64,000 nt of DNA, taken from NCBI GenBank assembly GCA_026397725.1, contig JAPLUI010000331.1, positions 61,691-125,690 of the forward strand. Direction: 5' to 3'. The position numbers were made by a program, and so were the translations under genes. The stretch is from Verrucomicrobiota bacterium. Its GTDB lineage: Bacteria > Verrucomicrobiota > Verrucomicrobiia > Verrucomicrobiales > Akkermansiaceae. Position 1 is the stretch's first letter, and every line of letters begins with the position of its first letter. Positions 1-9,907 of the stretch are shown in pieces. Below the pieces are notes generated by a model. That model had not been told where the DNA came from. It did no database searches and was given only the letters and a program-made list of their open reading frames with translations.

Positions 1-2
1 TC

Positions 3-647
3 GCCGCCACGAATCCGCGGAAACTCGAGGAAATGAAACTGCTCTTCCTGCTAGAATCCACGAAGAACAAGAACCTGCCCATCGGTGGCGGCTTGTGGTC
101 CACCGCGATGTTCCATCCCGAGGACGCGCCCGCATCCACTCTCACGGAATGGACCTTCGATGCGCCCATCACCCGCATGCCGGAATCCGCCGCGCCCAAG
201 CTCGGCAAGGTGGACAGCCTGGTGACCATGGACGTGGATGTGCCCGCAAATGCGAACGGCGTGCTGTATGCCTTGGCCGGCTTTTCCGGCGGTGTCACCT
301 GTTATGTGAAGGATGGTTTCCTTTGCTACGAGTTCAACCTCTTTGAAGTCCAACGCACCAAGCTCAAGTCCGAGAACAAGCTGCCGATTGGCAAGGTAAA
401 GGTCGAAGTCGAATCCAAACTAACGGCCAAGATCGGCGGACCGATGGACGTCGCGCTGAAGGTCAATGGCAAGGAAGTTGCGCAGGGCCGGGTGCCCGCC
501 GCCATGTCACTCCACTTCACCAGTAATGCGACCTTCGACATCGGCACCGACCTGGACTCGCCCGTCTCGCTCGATTACTTCGACCAAGCCCCGTTCCCCT
601 TCAATGGCACCATCGGCAAAACGACAATTGTCTATTTGAAGAAATAA
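3..647 (+). CDS. C-terminal part of an arylsulfatase (gene starts before window)
   Basis: The frame is open from the window edge to a TAA at 645-647. About 195 residues match the C-terminal domain of the complete sulfatase at 3198-5552: both have a 'PIG.G.W...HPED' block, a 'TRMPE' block, a 'GVLYAL.G..GG.TCY' block and a 'DVG.DL.SPVS.DYF' block. This C-terminal beta-rich domain follows the catalytic sulfatase domain in a subset of bacterial arylsulfatases. The catalytic part, with the formylglycine Cys, lies outside the window, so substrate cannot be judged. Together with 3198-5552 it suggests a tandem sulfatase pair separated by an aquaporin and a lipase. Confidence 0.85.
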   Translation, partial: AATNPRKLEEMKLLFLLESTKNKNLPIGGGLWSTAMFHPEDAPASTLTEWTFDAPITRMPESAAPKLGKVDSLVTMDVDVPANANGVLYALAGFSGGVTCYVKDGFLCYEFNLFEVQRTKLKSENKLPIGKVKVEVESKLTAKIGGPMDVALKVNGKEVAQGRVPAAMSLHFTSNATFDIGTDLDSPVSLDYFDQAPFPFNGTIGKTTIVYLKK

Positions 648-680
648 CACACCACTAATCCACAACCTCAGCAAACCATC

Positions 681-1307
681 ATGAAAAAATACATCACTGA
701 ATTCATCGGCACGTTCTTTCTCGTGCTCACCATCGGTTGCACCGTCATTCCTGGCAATGCCGGAGTCATTCCACCCATCGCCATCGGGGCCGCGCTGATG
801 GTCATGATCTTCGCCGGGGGCCATGTCTCGGGCGGACACTACAATCCGGCGGTTACGTTGGCCGTGTTCATCCGCGGTCGGTGCGAAGCCAAGGACGTCG
901 TTCCCTATTGGATCGCCCAAGTGGCTGCGGGCATCGTGGCCGCCGTCGTGGCGGTCTGGATGGTCGGCAAGAGCGGCACGCCGATGGAGATCCATAACGT
1001 CCCGGCGGCTTTCGTGGCTGAGTTTCTGTTCACTTTCGCACTGGCATATGTGGTCGTGAATACCGCCACCGCCAAGGGCACGGCTAACAATTCATTCTAC
1101 GGGCTGGCTATTGGCATGACGGTCATGACTGGCGCGTTCGCGGTCGGCGGGCTTTCCGGCGGCGCGTTCAACCCCGCCGTGGCGGTGGGTATCGCGGTCA
1201 TGAAGCTCGTAGCGTTCTCGCAGATCTGGCTCCATCTGGTCGCCGACCTGGCCGGCGGACTGGCGGCCGGACTGGTCTTCAAATTCATCAATTCCGAAGA
1301 CAAGTAG
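681..1307 (+). CDS. aqpZ: MIP-family aquaporin/glycerol channel
   Basis: A 208-residue integral inner-membrane protein of the usual bacterial aquaporin length (about 230). It has the family's two NPA half-helices, 'GGHYNPAVT' around residue 57 and 'GGAFNPAVA' around residue 174, and the N-terminal 'EFIGTFFLV' helix. The second box reads NPAV: the Arg that normally follows the second NPA and forms part of the aromatic/arginine selectivity filter is replaced by Val, so water-only selectivity should not be assumed. It is encoded 33 bp downstream of the sulfatase tail and is probably co-transcribed with the following lipase and sulfatase. Confidence 0.85.
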   Translation: MKKYITEFIGTFFLVLTIGCTVIPGNAGVIPPIAIGAALMVMIFAGGHVSGGHYNPAVTLAVFIRGRCEAKDVVPYWIAQVAAGIVAAVVAVWMVGKSGTPMEIHNVPAAFVAEFLFTFALAYVVVNTATAKGTANNSFYGLAIGMTVMTGAFAVGGLSGGAFNPAVAVGIAVMKLVAFSQIWLHLVADLAGGLAAGLVFKFINSEDK

Positions 1308-1389
1308 GACTTCAATCTAACAGACACGAGAGGAAAGTTTGAGCAGCTCGCCGCCTATTGCTGCTTCCTCTCAAGAAGTGAATCCAACC

Positions 1390-3033
1390 ATGCAATCACC
1401 AAGCGCATTTCGAATCCTGGCTCTGGGGCTGGCGCTCGCCATCGCCAGTTGTACGAACTACTCCAGTGTCAGCGAAAAGCGTCCCGCCTACCAGTCGCCT
1501 TCGGCAGCCGGGCAGTTAGTCGCCCAAGCCCTCAAGCATCCCGCGAAGGAACCTTTGGTGCAGGTTGGCCGTTATCTGGATGCGGCCGCCGCCGCCGCAG
1601 ACGTCCTGGAAAAAAATCCCGGCGATGCCCAGGCACGCGCGGATTATAACTTTGCGGTCGCCCGGATTTTCGATGCCGTCAACGAGTCCGGCTTGGATCC
1701 GTCAACAGCGCCGTTGCCGTGTCCGGGGACCAGCCAGCAATGGAGCTTTTCCCTCAAGGCCAATACGCGCTACCATTACAATCTGAGCAACTTCAAGCTC
1801 CTGCCCGCTGACCGTTATCGATTCAAGGGCAAGCTGGTGGTGGAACAGGCCGAGAAGCAAGGTCTTGGAGCTCCGCTGGTGGCCGTCAGCAAGATCGATG
1901 TCACCAAGATCGATGCCTTCGCCCAAGGGAAACACGCATACTACGGCATGACCGGCGTCGTGGAGTTCAATGGGCGGAACGCCGCCGGCAGTGTCATCGA
2001 TCCGCTCTCGGTCGAGACGGTCAGGATGGATGGCCGGACCTATCCGTTAGCAGCCAATTTCACGGCGCCCATCGCCTTGGCCCTTGCGGAATTGAAACCC
2101 CGGAACAAGGAACTCGGCCGCCTGTTCAAGCCCGATGAGTATGCCGCCCAAGTCCGCCTCGCGCGGCTGCAACCTTATGATCCGAAGAAGATCCCGATCC
2201 TTTGCGTGCATGGCCTCGGCGATTCCCAGGCCACCTGGGCCCCCATGATTGAAAGCCTCAGGGCCGATCCCGTCATCCGGGCCAATTACCAGATCTGGTT
2301 CTTCAGTTATGCCTCCGGCTATCCCTATCCGTTGAGTGCCGCGATCTTGCGCAAGCAGATGGATGCCATCAACGCCCGCTACCCCGATCACAAGAAAATC
2401 GTCGTCATCGGGCACAGCATGGGCGGAATGATCACCCGCACCTTGATGACGGACAGCGGCATGACCCTCTGGAATGCCACCTATGACAAGCCGCCGAACG
2501 AAATGCCATTTTCCGCGGAGACCCGCAACATGATGACCGACGCGCTGATCTTCAAACCCCGGCCGGAAATCTCCCGGGTGATTTTCGCCTCGCCCTCGCA
2601 TCGCGGCGCTGACATGGCCACCAATTTCTTCGGCCGGATCGGCTCCAAACTGATTGGCGGCCCTCAAGACATGCTCAACGGCGATACCAGCGTTCTGACC
2701 CAAGCCAAGCCCAATTCCGCCGGCGCCCAGTTGAAGAAAATGCCCAACAGCATCGATTTCCTCAACCCCGAGAACCGCTTCGTCAAAACCCTCGACACCC
2801 TGCCTCTGGTCAAGGACGTTCCCTATCACTCCATCCTGGGTGACCGGGGTAAAGGGGGCAATCTCGACCACACCAAGCCCGTGAGTTCCGACGGCATCGT
2901 CCCTTATTGGAGCAGCCATCTCGATGGGGCCAAGAGTGAGATCATCATTCCCAGCGGTCACTGGACCAACCAGCACCCGCTAGGCATCGCCGAAGTTAAA
3001 CGCATCCTCTATCTCCATCTGGGGAAACAGTAA
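1390..3033 (+). CDS. Alpha/beta-hydrolase lipoprotein (lipase-like)
   Basis: Start chosen at the ATG that gives a lipoprotein signal peptide ending 'LAIASC', in preference to an upstream ATG at 1339 that adds 17 non-signal residues. The C-terminal half is an alpha/beta hydrolase: 'ILCVHGLGDSQATW' gives the oxyanion region, the nucleophile elbow is G-H-S-M-G at residues 341-345 (Ser343), and a 'HW' near the end, 'PSGHWTNQH', may hold the catalytic His. It probably hydrolyses esters at the outer membrane or cell surface. A truncated relative of the same family lies at 62127-62735, sharing 'GHSMGG', 'HSI.GDRGKG' and 'DG.V.YWSSHLD'. Confidence 0.8.
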   Translation: MQSPSAFRILALGLALAIASCTNYSSVSEKRPAYQSPSAAGQLVAQALKHPAKEPLVQVGRYLDAAAAAADVLEKNPGDAQARADYNFAVARIFDAVNESGLDPSTAPLPCPGTSQQWSFSLKANTRYHYNLSNFKLLPADRYRFKGKLVVEQAEKQGLGAPLVAVSKIDVTKIDAFAQGKHAYYGMTGVVEFNGRNAAGSVIDPLSVETVRMDGRTYPLAANFTAPIALALAELKPRNKELGRLFKPDEYAAQVRLARLQPYDPKKIPILCVHGLGDSQATWAPMIESLRADPVIRANYQIWFFSYASGYPYPLSAAILRKQMDAINARYPDHKKIVVIGHSMGGMITRTLMTDSGMTLWNATYDKPPNEMPFSAETRNMMTDALIFKPRPEISRVIFASPSHRGADMATNFFGRIGSKLIGGPQDMLNGDTSVLTQAKPNSAGAQLKKMPNSIDFLNPENRFVKTLDTLPLVKDVPYHSILGDRGKGGNLDHTKPVSSDGIVPYWSSHLDGAKSEIIIPSGHWTNQHPLGIAEVKRILYLHLGKQ

Positions 3034-3197
3034 GTCACCCTACTGGCGTTACCGCATCTTCACTGAACATGGAAAGAATCCGGAACTGCCGGCCCGGACG
3101 GTGGCTTGAATCTGAAACCAAACCTTCCACCCGAATCATCAGTTCCACCTCGCCACCAGACACCGCATTCCAGCCCAGGACCAATCCCGAAATCGTT

Positions 3198-5552
3198 ATG
3201 AAAACCAAACAAGCATTCTTCGCCACCCTCTGCGGACTCAGCACAGCGGCCTTAGCCGCCACGCCCGACGACGGCTCAGTGCTGCCATTCCCGCCCGCGC
3301 CCTCCGCCAGCAAGGCGGGGCCGACGCTGCAGGAATCCACCCACAAGCGCCGGGTCGAACCGGAGCGCCTGCCGAAGGACGCGCCTAACATCCTGATCGT
3401 GCTGATCGACGACGCGGGCTTCGGCACGCCGGACACCTTCGGTGGCTTCGCCCACACGCCGGCCCTGACCAAGCTGCGCGACGAGGGGATCTGTTACAAC
3501 CGTTTTCACACCACCTCGATTTGTTCGCCCACGCGGGCCTCGCTGCTCACCGGGCGCAATCACCAGCGCGTCGGCAGCGGCACCATCGCCGAGCGCGCGG
3601 TGGATTGGGACGGCTACACCGGAGTCATGCCGATGACTTCCGCGACCATCGCCGAGGTGCTGAAGAACTACGGTTACAAGACCTCCGCCTTTGGCAAATG
3701 GCACAACACACCCGCCGACCAGACCACGGCGATGGGGCCGTTCACCTACTGGCCGACAAGTTATGGTTTCGAGCATTTCTACGGATTCCTGGCTGGCGAA
3801 ACCTCGCAGTGGGAACCGCGCCTGGTGGAAAACACCAGCGCCATCGAGCCACCGCATGATGAAACCTATCACCTCACCGAGGACATGGCCGAGAAAGGGA
3901 TCACCTGGTTGAAAAAGCATCGCGCCTTCACTCCGGACAAACCGTTCCTCATGTATTGGGCACCCGGCGGCGTCCACGGCCCGCATCACGTGAATCAACA
4001 GTGGGCGGACAAATACAAGGGTAAGTTCGACCATGGCTGGGACAAGTTGCGCGAGGAGGTTTTCGCCCGCCAGAAAACGCTCGGCTGGATTCCCGCCAAC
4101 ACCGAACTCACGCCTCGCGACCCCACCATGCCCGCGTGGGCGGACATTCCCGCAGCGGAGCGCCCCTTCCAACTCCGCCTGATGGAGCTCTACGCCGGCT
4201 TTGTCGAACACACCGATGCGCAGGTCGGCAAACTGGTGGATTTCCTCGACCAGAGCGGCCAGCGCGAGAACACCCTCATCTTCTACATCTGGGGCGATAA
4301 CGGCTCGTCCGCCGAAGGCCAGAACGGTTCCATCAGCGAGCTGCTCGCGCAGAACCAGATCCCTAACACCATCGCCCAACAGATCAAGGCGCTCGACGAA
4401 CTCGGCGGCCTCAAGGCTCTCGGTGGTTCGCTCACCGACAACATTTATCACGCGGGCTGGGCCTGGGCCGGCAGCACGCCCTTCCGCTCCACCAAACTCG
4501 TCGCCGCGCACTTCGGCGGCACCCGCAACCCGCTGGTCGTTTCCTGGCCGAAGAAAATCACGCCGGACAAGACGCCGCGCTCGCAGTTCTATCACGTCAA
4601 TGACATCGCCCCGACGCTTTACGATGTGCTCGGCATCAAGGTGCCGGAGGAAGTGAACGGCTTCCCGCAGGACCCGATCGACGGCGTGAGCATGGCGGCC
4701 AGTTTCACCGACGCGAAGGCCCCGGAAAACAAGCACGTCCAGTATTTCGACAACAACGGCAGCGACGGGATCTATCAGGATGGCTGGTATGCCTGCACCT
4801 TCGGCCCGCTGTCCCCGTGGCTCAACGCGCAACCGGGGCTCGACAAATGGGATTCGAGCAAGGCCGTGTGGGAACTCTACGATCTCACCAAGGACTTCTC
4901 ACAAATGCATGACCTGGCCAAGGAGATGCCGGAGAAAACCGCGGCAATGAAGCAACTTTTCCTGCAACAAGCGGAGGCCAACAAAGCCTTCCCGATCGGC
5001 GCGGGCATCTGGCTGCGCATCCACCCCGAGGACCGGATCAAGTCACCCTACACGAGCTGGACCTTTGACGACACCACCACCCGCATGCCCGAGTTCACCG
5101 CGCCGGCCGTGGGCAACACCAGCAACACCATCACCATCGACCTCGAGTGCGGCGCGGAGGCCAGCGGCGTTCTCTATGCGCTCGGCGGCGCCGGCGGCGG
5201 CCTCACTTGTTATATGGACAAGGGTCACCTCATGTTCGAATACAACCTGATGATCATCGACCGCTCGCTTGCCAAGTCGCGGGAAATGATTCGCCCCGGC
5301 AAGCACACCCTCGTTGTCGATACCACCCTCAAAGCGCCGAAACCCGGCGCTCCTGCTGACATCGTGGTGTCAGTCGATGGCAAGGAAGTTGCCCGTGCTG
5401 CCGTGAAGATGACGGTGCCCGCCGCCTTCACCGCCAGCGAAAGTTTCGACGTGGGCGTGGACCTCGGCTCACCTGTTTCACGCGATTATTTCGAGCGGCG
5501 GCCGTTCAAGTTCGACGGCAAGATCAACAAGGTGCGGGTTGAATTGAAATAA
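3198..5552 (+). CDS. Secreted Cys-type arylsulfatase with C-terminal beta domain
   Basis: Start chosen at 3198 because it begins a clean signal peptide ('MKTKQAFFATLCGLSTAALA'); a longer reading from 3069 has no signal. The sulfatase domain shows metal-binding Asp71-Asp72 in 'IDDAGFG' and the modification motif C109-S-P-T-R113, so the catalytic residue is a Cys needing conversion to formylglycine. Later 'WGDNGSS' gives the second metal-binding Asp/Asn. Residues from about 590 form the extra C-terminal domain also seen in the fragment at 3-647. The radical SAM maturase at 11535-12890 could supply the modification. Predicted role: release of sulfate from sulfated sugars in the periplasm or outside. 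Confidence 0.92.
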   Translation: MKTKQAFFATLCGLSTAALAATPDDGSVLPFPPAPSASKAGPTLQESTHKRRVEPERLPKDAPNILIVLIDDAGFGTPDTFGGFAHTPALTKLRDEGICYNRFHTTSICSPTRASLLTGRNHQRVGSGTIAERAVDWDGYTGVMPMTSATIAEVLKNYGYKTSAFGKWHNTPADQTTAMGPFTYWPTSYGFEHFYGFLAGETSQWEPRLVENTSAIEPPHDETYHLTEDMAEKGITWLKKHRAFTPDKPFLMYWAPGGVHGPHHVNQQWADKYKGKFDHGWDKLREEVFARQKTLGWIPANTELTPRDPTMPAWADIPAAERPFQLRLMELYAGFVEHTDAQVGKLVDFLDQSGQRENTLIFYIWGDNGSSAEGQNGSISELLAQNQIPNTIAQQIKALDELGGLKALGGSLTDNIYHAGWAWAGSTPFRSTKLVAAHFGGTRNPLVVSWPKKITPDKTPRSQFYHVNDIAPTLYDVLGIKVPEEVNGFPQDPIDGVSMAASFTDAKAPENKHVQYFDNNGSDGIYQDGWYACTFGPLSPWLNAQPGLDKWDSSKAVWELYDLTKDFSQMHDLAKEMPEKTAAMKQLFLQQAEANKAFPIGAGIWLRIHPEDRIKSPYTSWTFDDTTTRMPEFTAPAVGNTSNTITIDLECGAEASGVLYALGGAGGGLTCYMDKGHLMFEYNLMIIDRSLAKSREMIRPGKHTLVVDTTLKAPKPGAPADIVVSVDGKEVARAAVKMTVPAAFTASESFDVGVDLGSPVSRDYFERRPFKFDGKINKVRVELK

Positions 5553-5556
5553 CACC

Positions 5557-6432
5557 ATGCCCGAGAGTCTGCTCAAACTGGTGATGCCCGCCGCAGTGCT
5601 CATGCTGATGGTTTCCGTCGGCATGAGCCTCGACGTGCGCGAGTTGATCTCCAACTGGCGGCGCCTGACACCCACGTTGTGGGCGAAGCTTTTGTTAGCG
5701 ACCTTCCTGGTCCCGCCGGCATGCGCGCTCGCCTTGGGCATGGTCCTGCCGCTCGGGCTACCCGCGCTCGCCGGATTGTTCCTGGTTTCCGTGGCACCGG
5801 GTGCGCCGCTGATGACGCGGGGCGCGGCCAAGCGTGGATTCAACATGCAGATGGCGGCCAGCTATCAGGTTTGGGGGGCCTTGCTCACCCCGCTGATGAT
5901 CCCCGTGCTGGTTGCCGCCGCCAGCACGCTCTATGGCCACGGCATCTGGCTGTCCCCGCTGAAATTGATGGAAATTGTCGCGCTCCAGCAGTTCGCGCCG
6001 CTGCTCGCGGGCTTGGCCCTGGTCCATTGGTGGCCACCCATCGCGAACCGCCTGCAAGGTCCGCTCAACCTGCTGGGGAATCTGTTTCTCACAACCGGGG
6101 TGGTGGGTTTGTTATGGAAACTCGGCCCGGCGCTGCGCCAGGTAAGCCCGTGGGTTCCGGTGGCAGCGCTGCTGTTGGCGGTGGTCTGCATGGCGGCGGG
6201 GCTGTTGCTGTTAGGAAAAGGAACCCAGACAGTGCAAACGCTTGCCGTGAGCAACGTCAACCGACATGTCGGGCTGGCGATGCTCCTTTCAGGACAGGAT
6301 TTCCACAACCCGCGCATGATCCCCGCCATCGCTTCATACGCGCTGGCCGCCGTGCTGGTGATGACCGTGTTCGCCTGGATCGTCCGACGCGGCGGCGTGG
6401 CTGCAACCGACAGTTCCAAGGTCTCTCCATGA
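5557..6432 (+). CDS. BASS-family (bile acid:Na+ symporter-like) membrane transporter
   Basis: 291 residues, strongly hydrophobic throughout, with about nine to ten predicted membrane segments. The sequence 'VSVAPGAPLMTRGAAKRG' and the start 'MPESLLKLVMPAAVLMLMVSVGMSL' resemble the SBF/BASS superfamily, which imports organic anions with sodium. The ATG lies 4 bp after the sulfatase stop, so it belongs to the sulfatase operon and may move a sulfatase product or another organic anion. Substrate cannot be read from sequence. Confidence 0.72.
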   Translation: MPESLLKLVMPAAVLMLMVSVGMSLDVRELISNWRRLTPTLWAKLLLATFLVPPACALALGMVLPLGLPALAGLFLVSVAPGAPLMTRGAAKRGFNMQMAASYQVWGALLTPLMIPVLVAAASTLYGHGIWLSPLKLMEIVALQQFAPLLAGLALVHWWPPIANRLQGPLNLLGNLFLTTGVVGLLWKLGPALRQVSPWVPVAALLLAVVCMAAGLLLLGKGTQTVQTLAVSNVNRHVGLAMLLSGQDFHNPRMIPAIASYALAAVLVMTVFAWIVRRGGVAATDSSKVSP

Positions 6433-6454
6433 TTCACATCTAACACAACTCCGC

Positions 6455-7243
6455 ATGCTCGAAGAACTGCTCTCCAACATTTTTGTCAACCAATGGACGG
6501 TCTTCGGGATCGTGACATTGTTGCTGCTCGCGCTCGCCGAGGCGGGTTGCCGATTCGGCATGGCATCCCGGCGGCGCAACCCCGAAGCCGCCGCCGGCCA
6601 TAGCGGCAGCGTGCAGGGGGCCGTGCTCGGCCTGTTAGGACTGCTGCTCGGCTTCAGCTTCGCCATGGCGGTGGGCCGCTACGACGTGCGCCGCACGTTG
6701 GTGGTCGATGAGGCCAACGCCATCGGCACCACCTGGCTGCGTGCCGATTTCCTGCCGGCACCGCATCAACAGGAGGTCAAGGAGTTGCTCAAGCGCTATA
6801 CCCGCATCAAACTGGAGGACGGCAAGGCGGTGACGACCCTCGAGGCGACCACGCGTTCGCGGGCGGAGATTGCGAGGATTCAAAATGCGTTGTGGTCCCA
6901 CGCGGATGCCGCAGCCCTTGAGAAACCCTCGCCCGTCACCGTCAGTTTCATCACCACGCTCAACGAAACCATTGACCTCGACGCCACCCACAAGGCGGCG
7001 CTGCGCAACCATGTGCCCGGGGCGGTCTGGCTGCTGCTGCTGGTGGTTTCCGGTTGCGGTGCGTGGGCCAGCGGCTACGGCAGCGGCACCGGCGGCCTGC
7101 GTTCCGCCTTCAACCAGTGGGTCTTTCCGCTACTCATCGGGGTGGTCATCACGCTCATCGCCGACGTTGACCGCCCGCACCAAGGCCTCATCGGTGTGAG
7201 CCAGCAGCCGATGCAGGATTTGCTCGATAGCATGCAACCGTGA
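6455..7243 (+). CDS. DUF4239 (bestrophin-like) membrane protein
   Basis: 262 residues with an N-terminal membrane helix (about 13-35), a second near 52-72 ('GLLGLLLGFSFAMAVGRYDVRR') and two at the C-terminus (about 187-205 and 220-240). The 'GLLLGFSFAMA..RYD.RR..V.DEANAIGT.WLRA' stretch is the recognisable DUF4239 signature. Family members are uncharacterised or weakly related to bestrophin channels. Encoded shortly after the BASS transporter on the same strand. Confidence 0.8.
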   Translation: MLEELLSNIFVNQWTVFGIVTLLLLALAEAGCRFGMASRRRNPEAAAGHSGSVQGAVLGLLGLLLGFSFAMAVGRYDVRRTLVVDEANAIGTTWLRADFLPAPHQQEVKELLKRYTRIKLEDGKAVTTLEATTRSRAEIARIQNALWSHADAAALEKPSPVTVSFITTLNETIDLDATHKAALRNHVPGAVWLLLLVVSGCGAWASGYGSGTGGLRSAFNQWVFPLLIGVVITLIADVDRPHQGLIGVSQQPMQDLLDSMQP

Positions 7244-7969
7244 TGGGACTCCATGCGAAATTTTCCTGGCAGTATATGGAGTCACTTTCCCGTTTCCGAA
7301 AAGCTGACCATTGCGTGATTGTCGGCTTGCCGGATGCCGCGGTGCGCGAATTGTCGCAGCGGGTGACCTCGGCCATCGGCGCCTCCGCGTTCAAGCTTGG
7401 GGATGGCATCAAGATCGTCAACCTCGCGCCGGCGGATTTGAAAAGAGAAGGCCCCTCGTTCGATCTGCCCATCGCCCTGGCGATGATCGCCGCCAGCGGC
7501 ACCAAAGTGCTGCCGGTGGATGATTGCTGCATCGTCGGCGAACTCGGGCTCGATGGGGCGGTGCGCCCGGTCAAGGGCGTGCTCTCGATCACCCTCGAAG
7601 CGAAACGCCGCGGCCGCACCCGCTTGTTAGTTCCGGATGGGAACGCGGCGGAAGCGGCGGTGGTGGATGGCATCCGGGTGTTTCCGATCCGCAATTTGCG
7701 GGAGGCCTGGGAATTTCTAACCGACAAGAAGATCCGACGACGGGCTGCCGGGCGGCGGCACCAATCCGGGCCCGGGCGAAGTTTCGCTGGCGCACCACGG
7801 GGTGTTGTTTCTCGACGAGTTGCCGGAATTCCGGCGGCAGACCCTGGAGGTGATGCGCCAGCCGATGGAGGACGGCTCTGTGACAATCTCCCGCGCCGCG
7901 GGCTCCCTGACGTTCCCGTCGCGAGAATTTGTTGCGCCTTGTCCAGAGTTCGCCCAAAACCAAGGCTGA
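7240..7969 (+). pseudogene. comM: comM/yifB (Mg-chelatase-like AAA protein) remnant
   Basis: Residues from about position 7315 ('CVIVGLPDAAVRE') to 7730 match the N-terminal domain of ComM. The reading then jumps by one frame near 7738 to 'GGGTNPGPGEVSLAHHG' and 'VLFLDELPEFRRQTLEVMRQPMEDG', which is the Walker B region of the same protein, and stops at 7969. The roughly 150-200 residues between them, including the Walker A loop, and the whole C-terminus are missing, and the first 20 residues are not ComM-like. A complete ComM is about 500 residues. This is an internally deleted, frameshifted gene and cannot be a functional DNA-branch-migration helicase. Confidence 0.85.
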
Positions 7970-8449
7970 ACCGGATTAAACTCTAACCATCGGTCCGCGC
8001 CTTGGTGGCTTCAGTGATGGCTAACACAATGCACTCCTTCCTTACCACCATCACGGCAGGCAGTTCCGACAAAGCCCGGATCGGGAAATTCAACTAGCTG
8101 GTTCGAGCAGAAGAATCAGGAAAGAGGTTGGGATCCACGCCCGTTACTTTGGCGAGATTCCGAGCGGAATGTGGTTGAGAATCCGCTTGAGAACCAGCAC
8201 CATGGCGCGGGTTGGTCTTGTTTTGTTCATTACCCTGCCGAGTGGCGGAGGTCTCTGAACAACCTCAGCCGATCCGCCATCCTCCGCCAAAAATCATCGT
8301 CTAACCAAGAATCCGCCACTTTTTTCAAATGCCGACCCCGGCCAGATGGTCGGCGACAAGTCTCGTCGCGGGCCTCCATGAACCCATATGCAGCAACACA
8401 ACACGTTAAACATGCGGAAATTGCCTAGGCTGCGTGTCAGTGAATTCCT
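7970..8449. other. Intergenic, no convincing gene
   Basis: About 480 bp between the comM remnant and the kinase. Only very short open frames occur, for example 26 codons from the ATG at 8018. None has recognisable similarity, and it may hold further debris of the lost comM end. No hairpin with a T-run was noticed. Confidence 0.4.
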
Positions 8450-9907
8450 ATGAGTTGGGTAACCGTCATCTGGTCGGCTGGCGCGGGCGCGTGCCTGATG
8501 CTGGGCCTGATCTATCTGCTCGTCTGGAGCTTGAACCACCGTGCCTGGGCGAGCCTGTGTTTCTCCGTCATGGTGTTCGGCGTGCTCGGACTCGCGATTA
8601 TGGAAATAATCACGATGCGGACCGAGTCTCCCGCCGTGTTCGGTCGCACGATCCAGTGGACGCATCTGGTTTACGCCATTGGCGTCATGAGCAGTCTGGG
8701 ATTCGTCCACTTCTACTTTGGCACCGGGAGAAAGCGATTGCTCGCGCTGGCGGTAGGTCTGCGGCTGCTGGCGGTGGTGGCGAATTTCACCACGGGTCTG
8801 AACCTGCACATTGCGGCGATTCACAGTTTGACAAACATAACCTTTCTGGGCGAGCAGGTATCGATACTCGGCGAGTGGGTTCCCAATCCGTGGATGCGGC
8901 TGGGATGGCTTGCTTCCCTCGTGCAGCTCTGGTATGTGGTGGATGCCTCGATCCGGTTGTGGCGCACCGGCGTGCCGGAATCGCGAAAACGGGCGGTAAT
9001 CATCGGCGGTGCCTTGGTGATCTTCATCGTCTTAGCCGTGGTCAACGCCGCGCTGGTCACGACGGGCGTGCTGCGAATGCCCTTGCTCACCAGCATTCCC
9101 TTTCTCGGGATGCTGCTGGTCATGGGTTATGAGTTGAGCCGCGGCGTGCTCCGCGCCGCAAAATTGTCCGACGATCTCGCCCAACAGCGTAACGAGGTGG
9201 CCCACCTCTCCCGGGTCACGACCCTGGGGGAAATCTCCGGCTCGCTCGCCCACGAGTTGGGCCAGCCGCTGGGCGCCATTCTCACCAATACCGATTCCAT
9301 CGAAATGCTGCTGCAAAGCCCCGCGCCGGATCTCGCCGAAGTGCGCGTCATTCTCGCGGACATTCGCCGGGACGACCTGCGTGCCAGCGAAATCATCCAT
9401 GGGATGCGCGCCTTCTTGCGGCGGCAGGACCTGGACCTGCAACCGCTCGAAGTGAGGTGCCTGGCGGAAGAAACCGTCAAGCTGGTCAGTTCCGACGCGA
9501 GCGCCCGCAAGACCACCGTGGGCCTCGAAATTCCGCCGGACCTGCCGCTCGTGCGAGGGGATCGCATCCACCTGCAGCAGGTCCTGCTCAACCTCCTGAT
9601 CAACGGCATGGATGCCATGAGCACCTGCCCCGTGGCGGATCGCCGCATTACCATCCGGGCGGCGCGGCCCGCTCCGCACATCGTCGAATTTATCGTCAGC
9701 GACGCGGGGGTTGGCATTCCGCCGGGTGACCTCGATCAAATCTTCACCCCCTTCCACACGACCAAGCAAGGCGGCTTGGGGCTGGGCTTGCCCATCTGTC
9801 GTTCGATCATTGAGGCACATGGCGGCTCGATCTCACTCCAAAACAACCCGGATCGGGGAACCACAGCACGCTTCACCTTGCCCGCCTGCCAGGAGGGGCA
9901 CCCATGA
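8450..9907 (+). CDS. Membrane sensor histidine kinase
   Basis: 485 residues. The first about 225 residues form roughly seven membrane helices, a 7TM-type sensor. Then comes a HisKA segment with H-box 'GSLAHELGQPLGAI' (phospho-His268), an N-box 'NLLINGMDAM' (Asn385) and G-boxes 'DAGVGIP' and 'GGLGLGLPI'. The arrangement resembles FixL/TodS-type kinases that act on FixJ-type regulators. Its stop overlaps the start of the next gene (ATGA), so the two are translationally coupled. Stimulus unknown. Confidence 0.93.
   Translation: MSWVTVIWSAGAGACLMLGLIYLLVWSLNHRAWASLCFSVMVFGVLGLAIMEIITMRTESPAVFGRTIQWTHLVYAIGVMSSLGFVHFYFGTGRKRLLALAVGLRLLAVVANFTTGLNLHIAAIHSLTNITFLGEQVSILGEWVPNPWMRLGWLASLVQLWYVVDASIRLWRTGVPESRKRAVIIGGALVIFIVLAVVNAALVTTGVLRMPLLTSIPFLGMLLVMGYELSRGVLRAAKLSDDLAQQRNEVAHLSRVTTLGEISGSLAHELGQPLGAILTNTDSIEMLLQSPAPDLAEVRVILADIRRDDLRASEIIHGMRAFLRRQDLDLQPLEVRCLAEETVKLVSSDASARKTTVGLEIPPDLPLVRGDRIHLQQVLLNLLINGMDAMSTCPVADRRITIRAARPAPHIVEFIVSDAGVGIPPGDLDQIFTPFHTTKQGGLGLGLPICRSIIEAHGGSISLQNNPDRGTTARFTLPACQEGHP

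Noticed and set aside
3276..4832. Long open frame (518 codons) on the minus strand
   Set aside because: Antisense to the sulfatase with canonical CSPTR motif; no similarity or signal.
8018..8098. 26-codon ORF after comM
   Set aside because: No RBS, no homology, and surrounded by debris; not supported as a gene.
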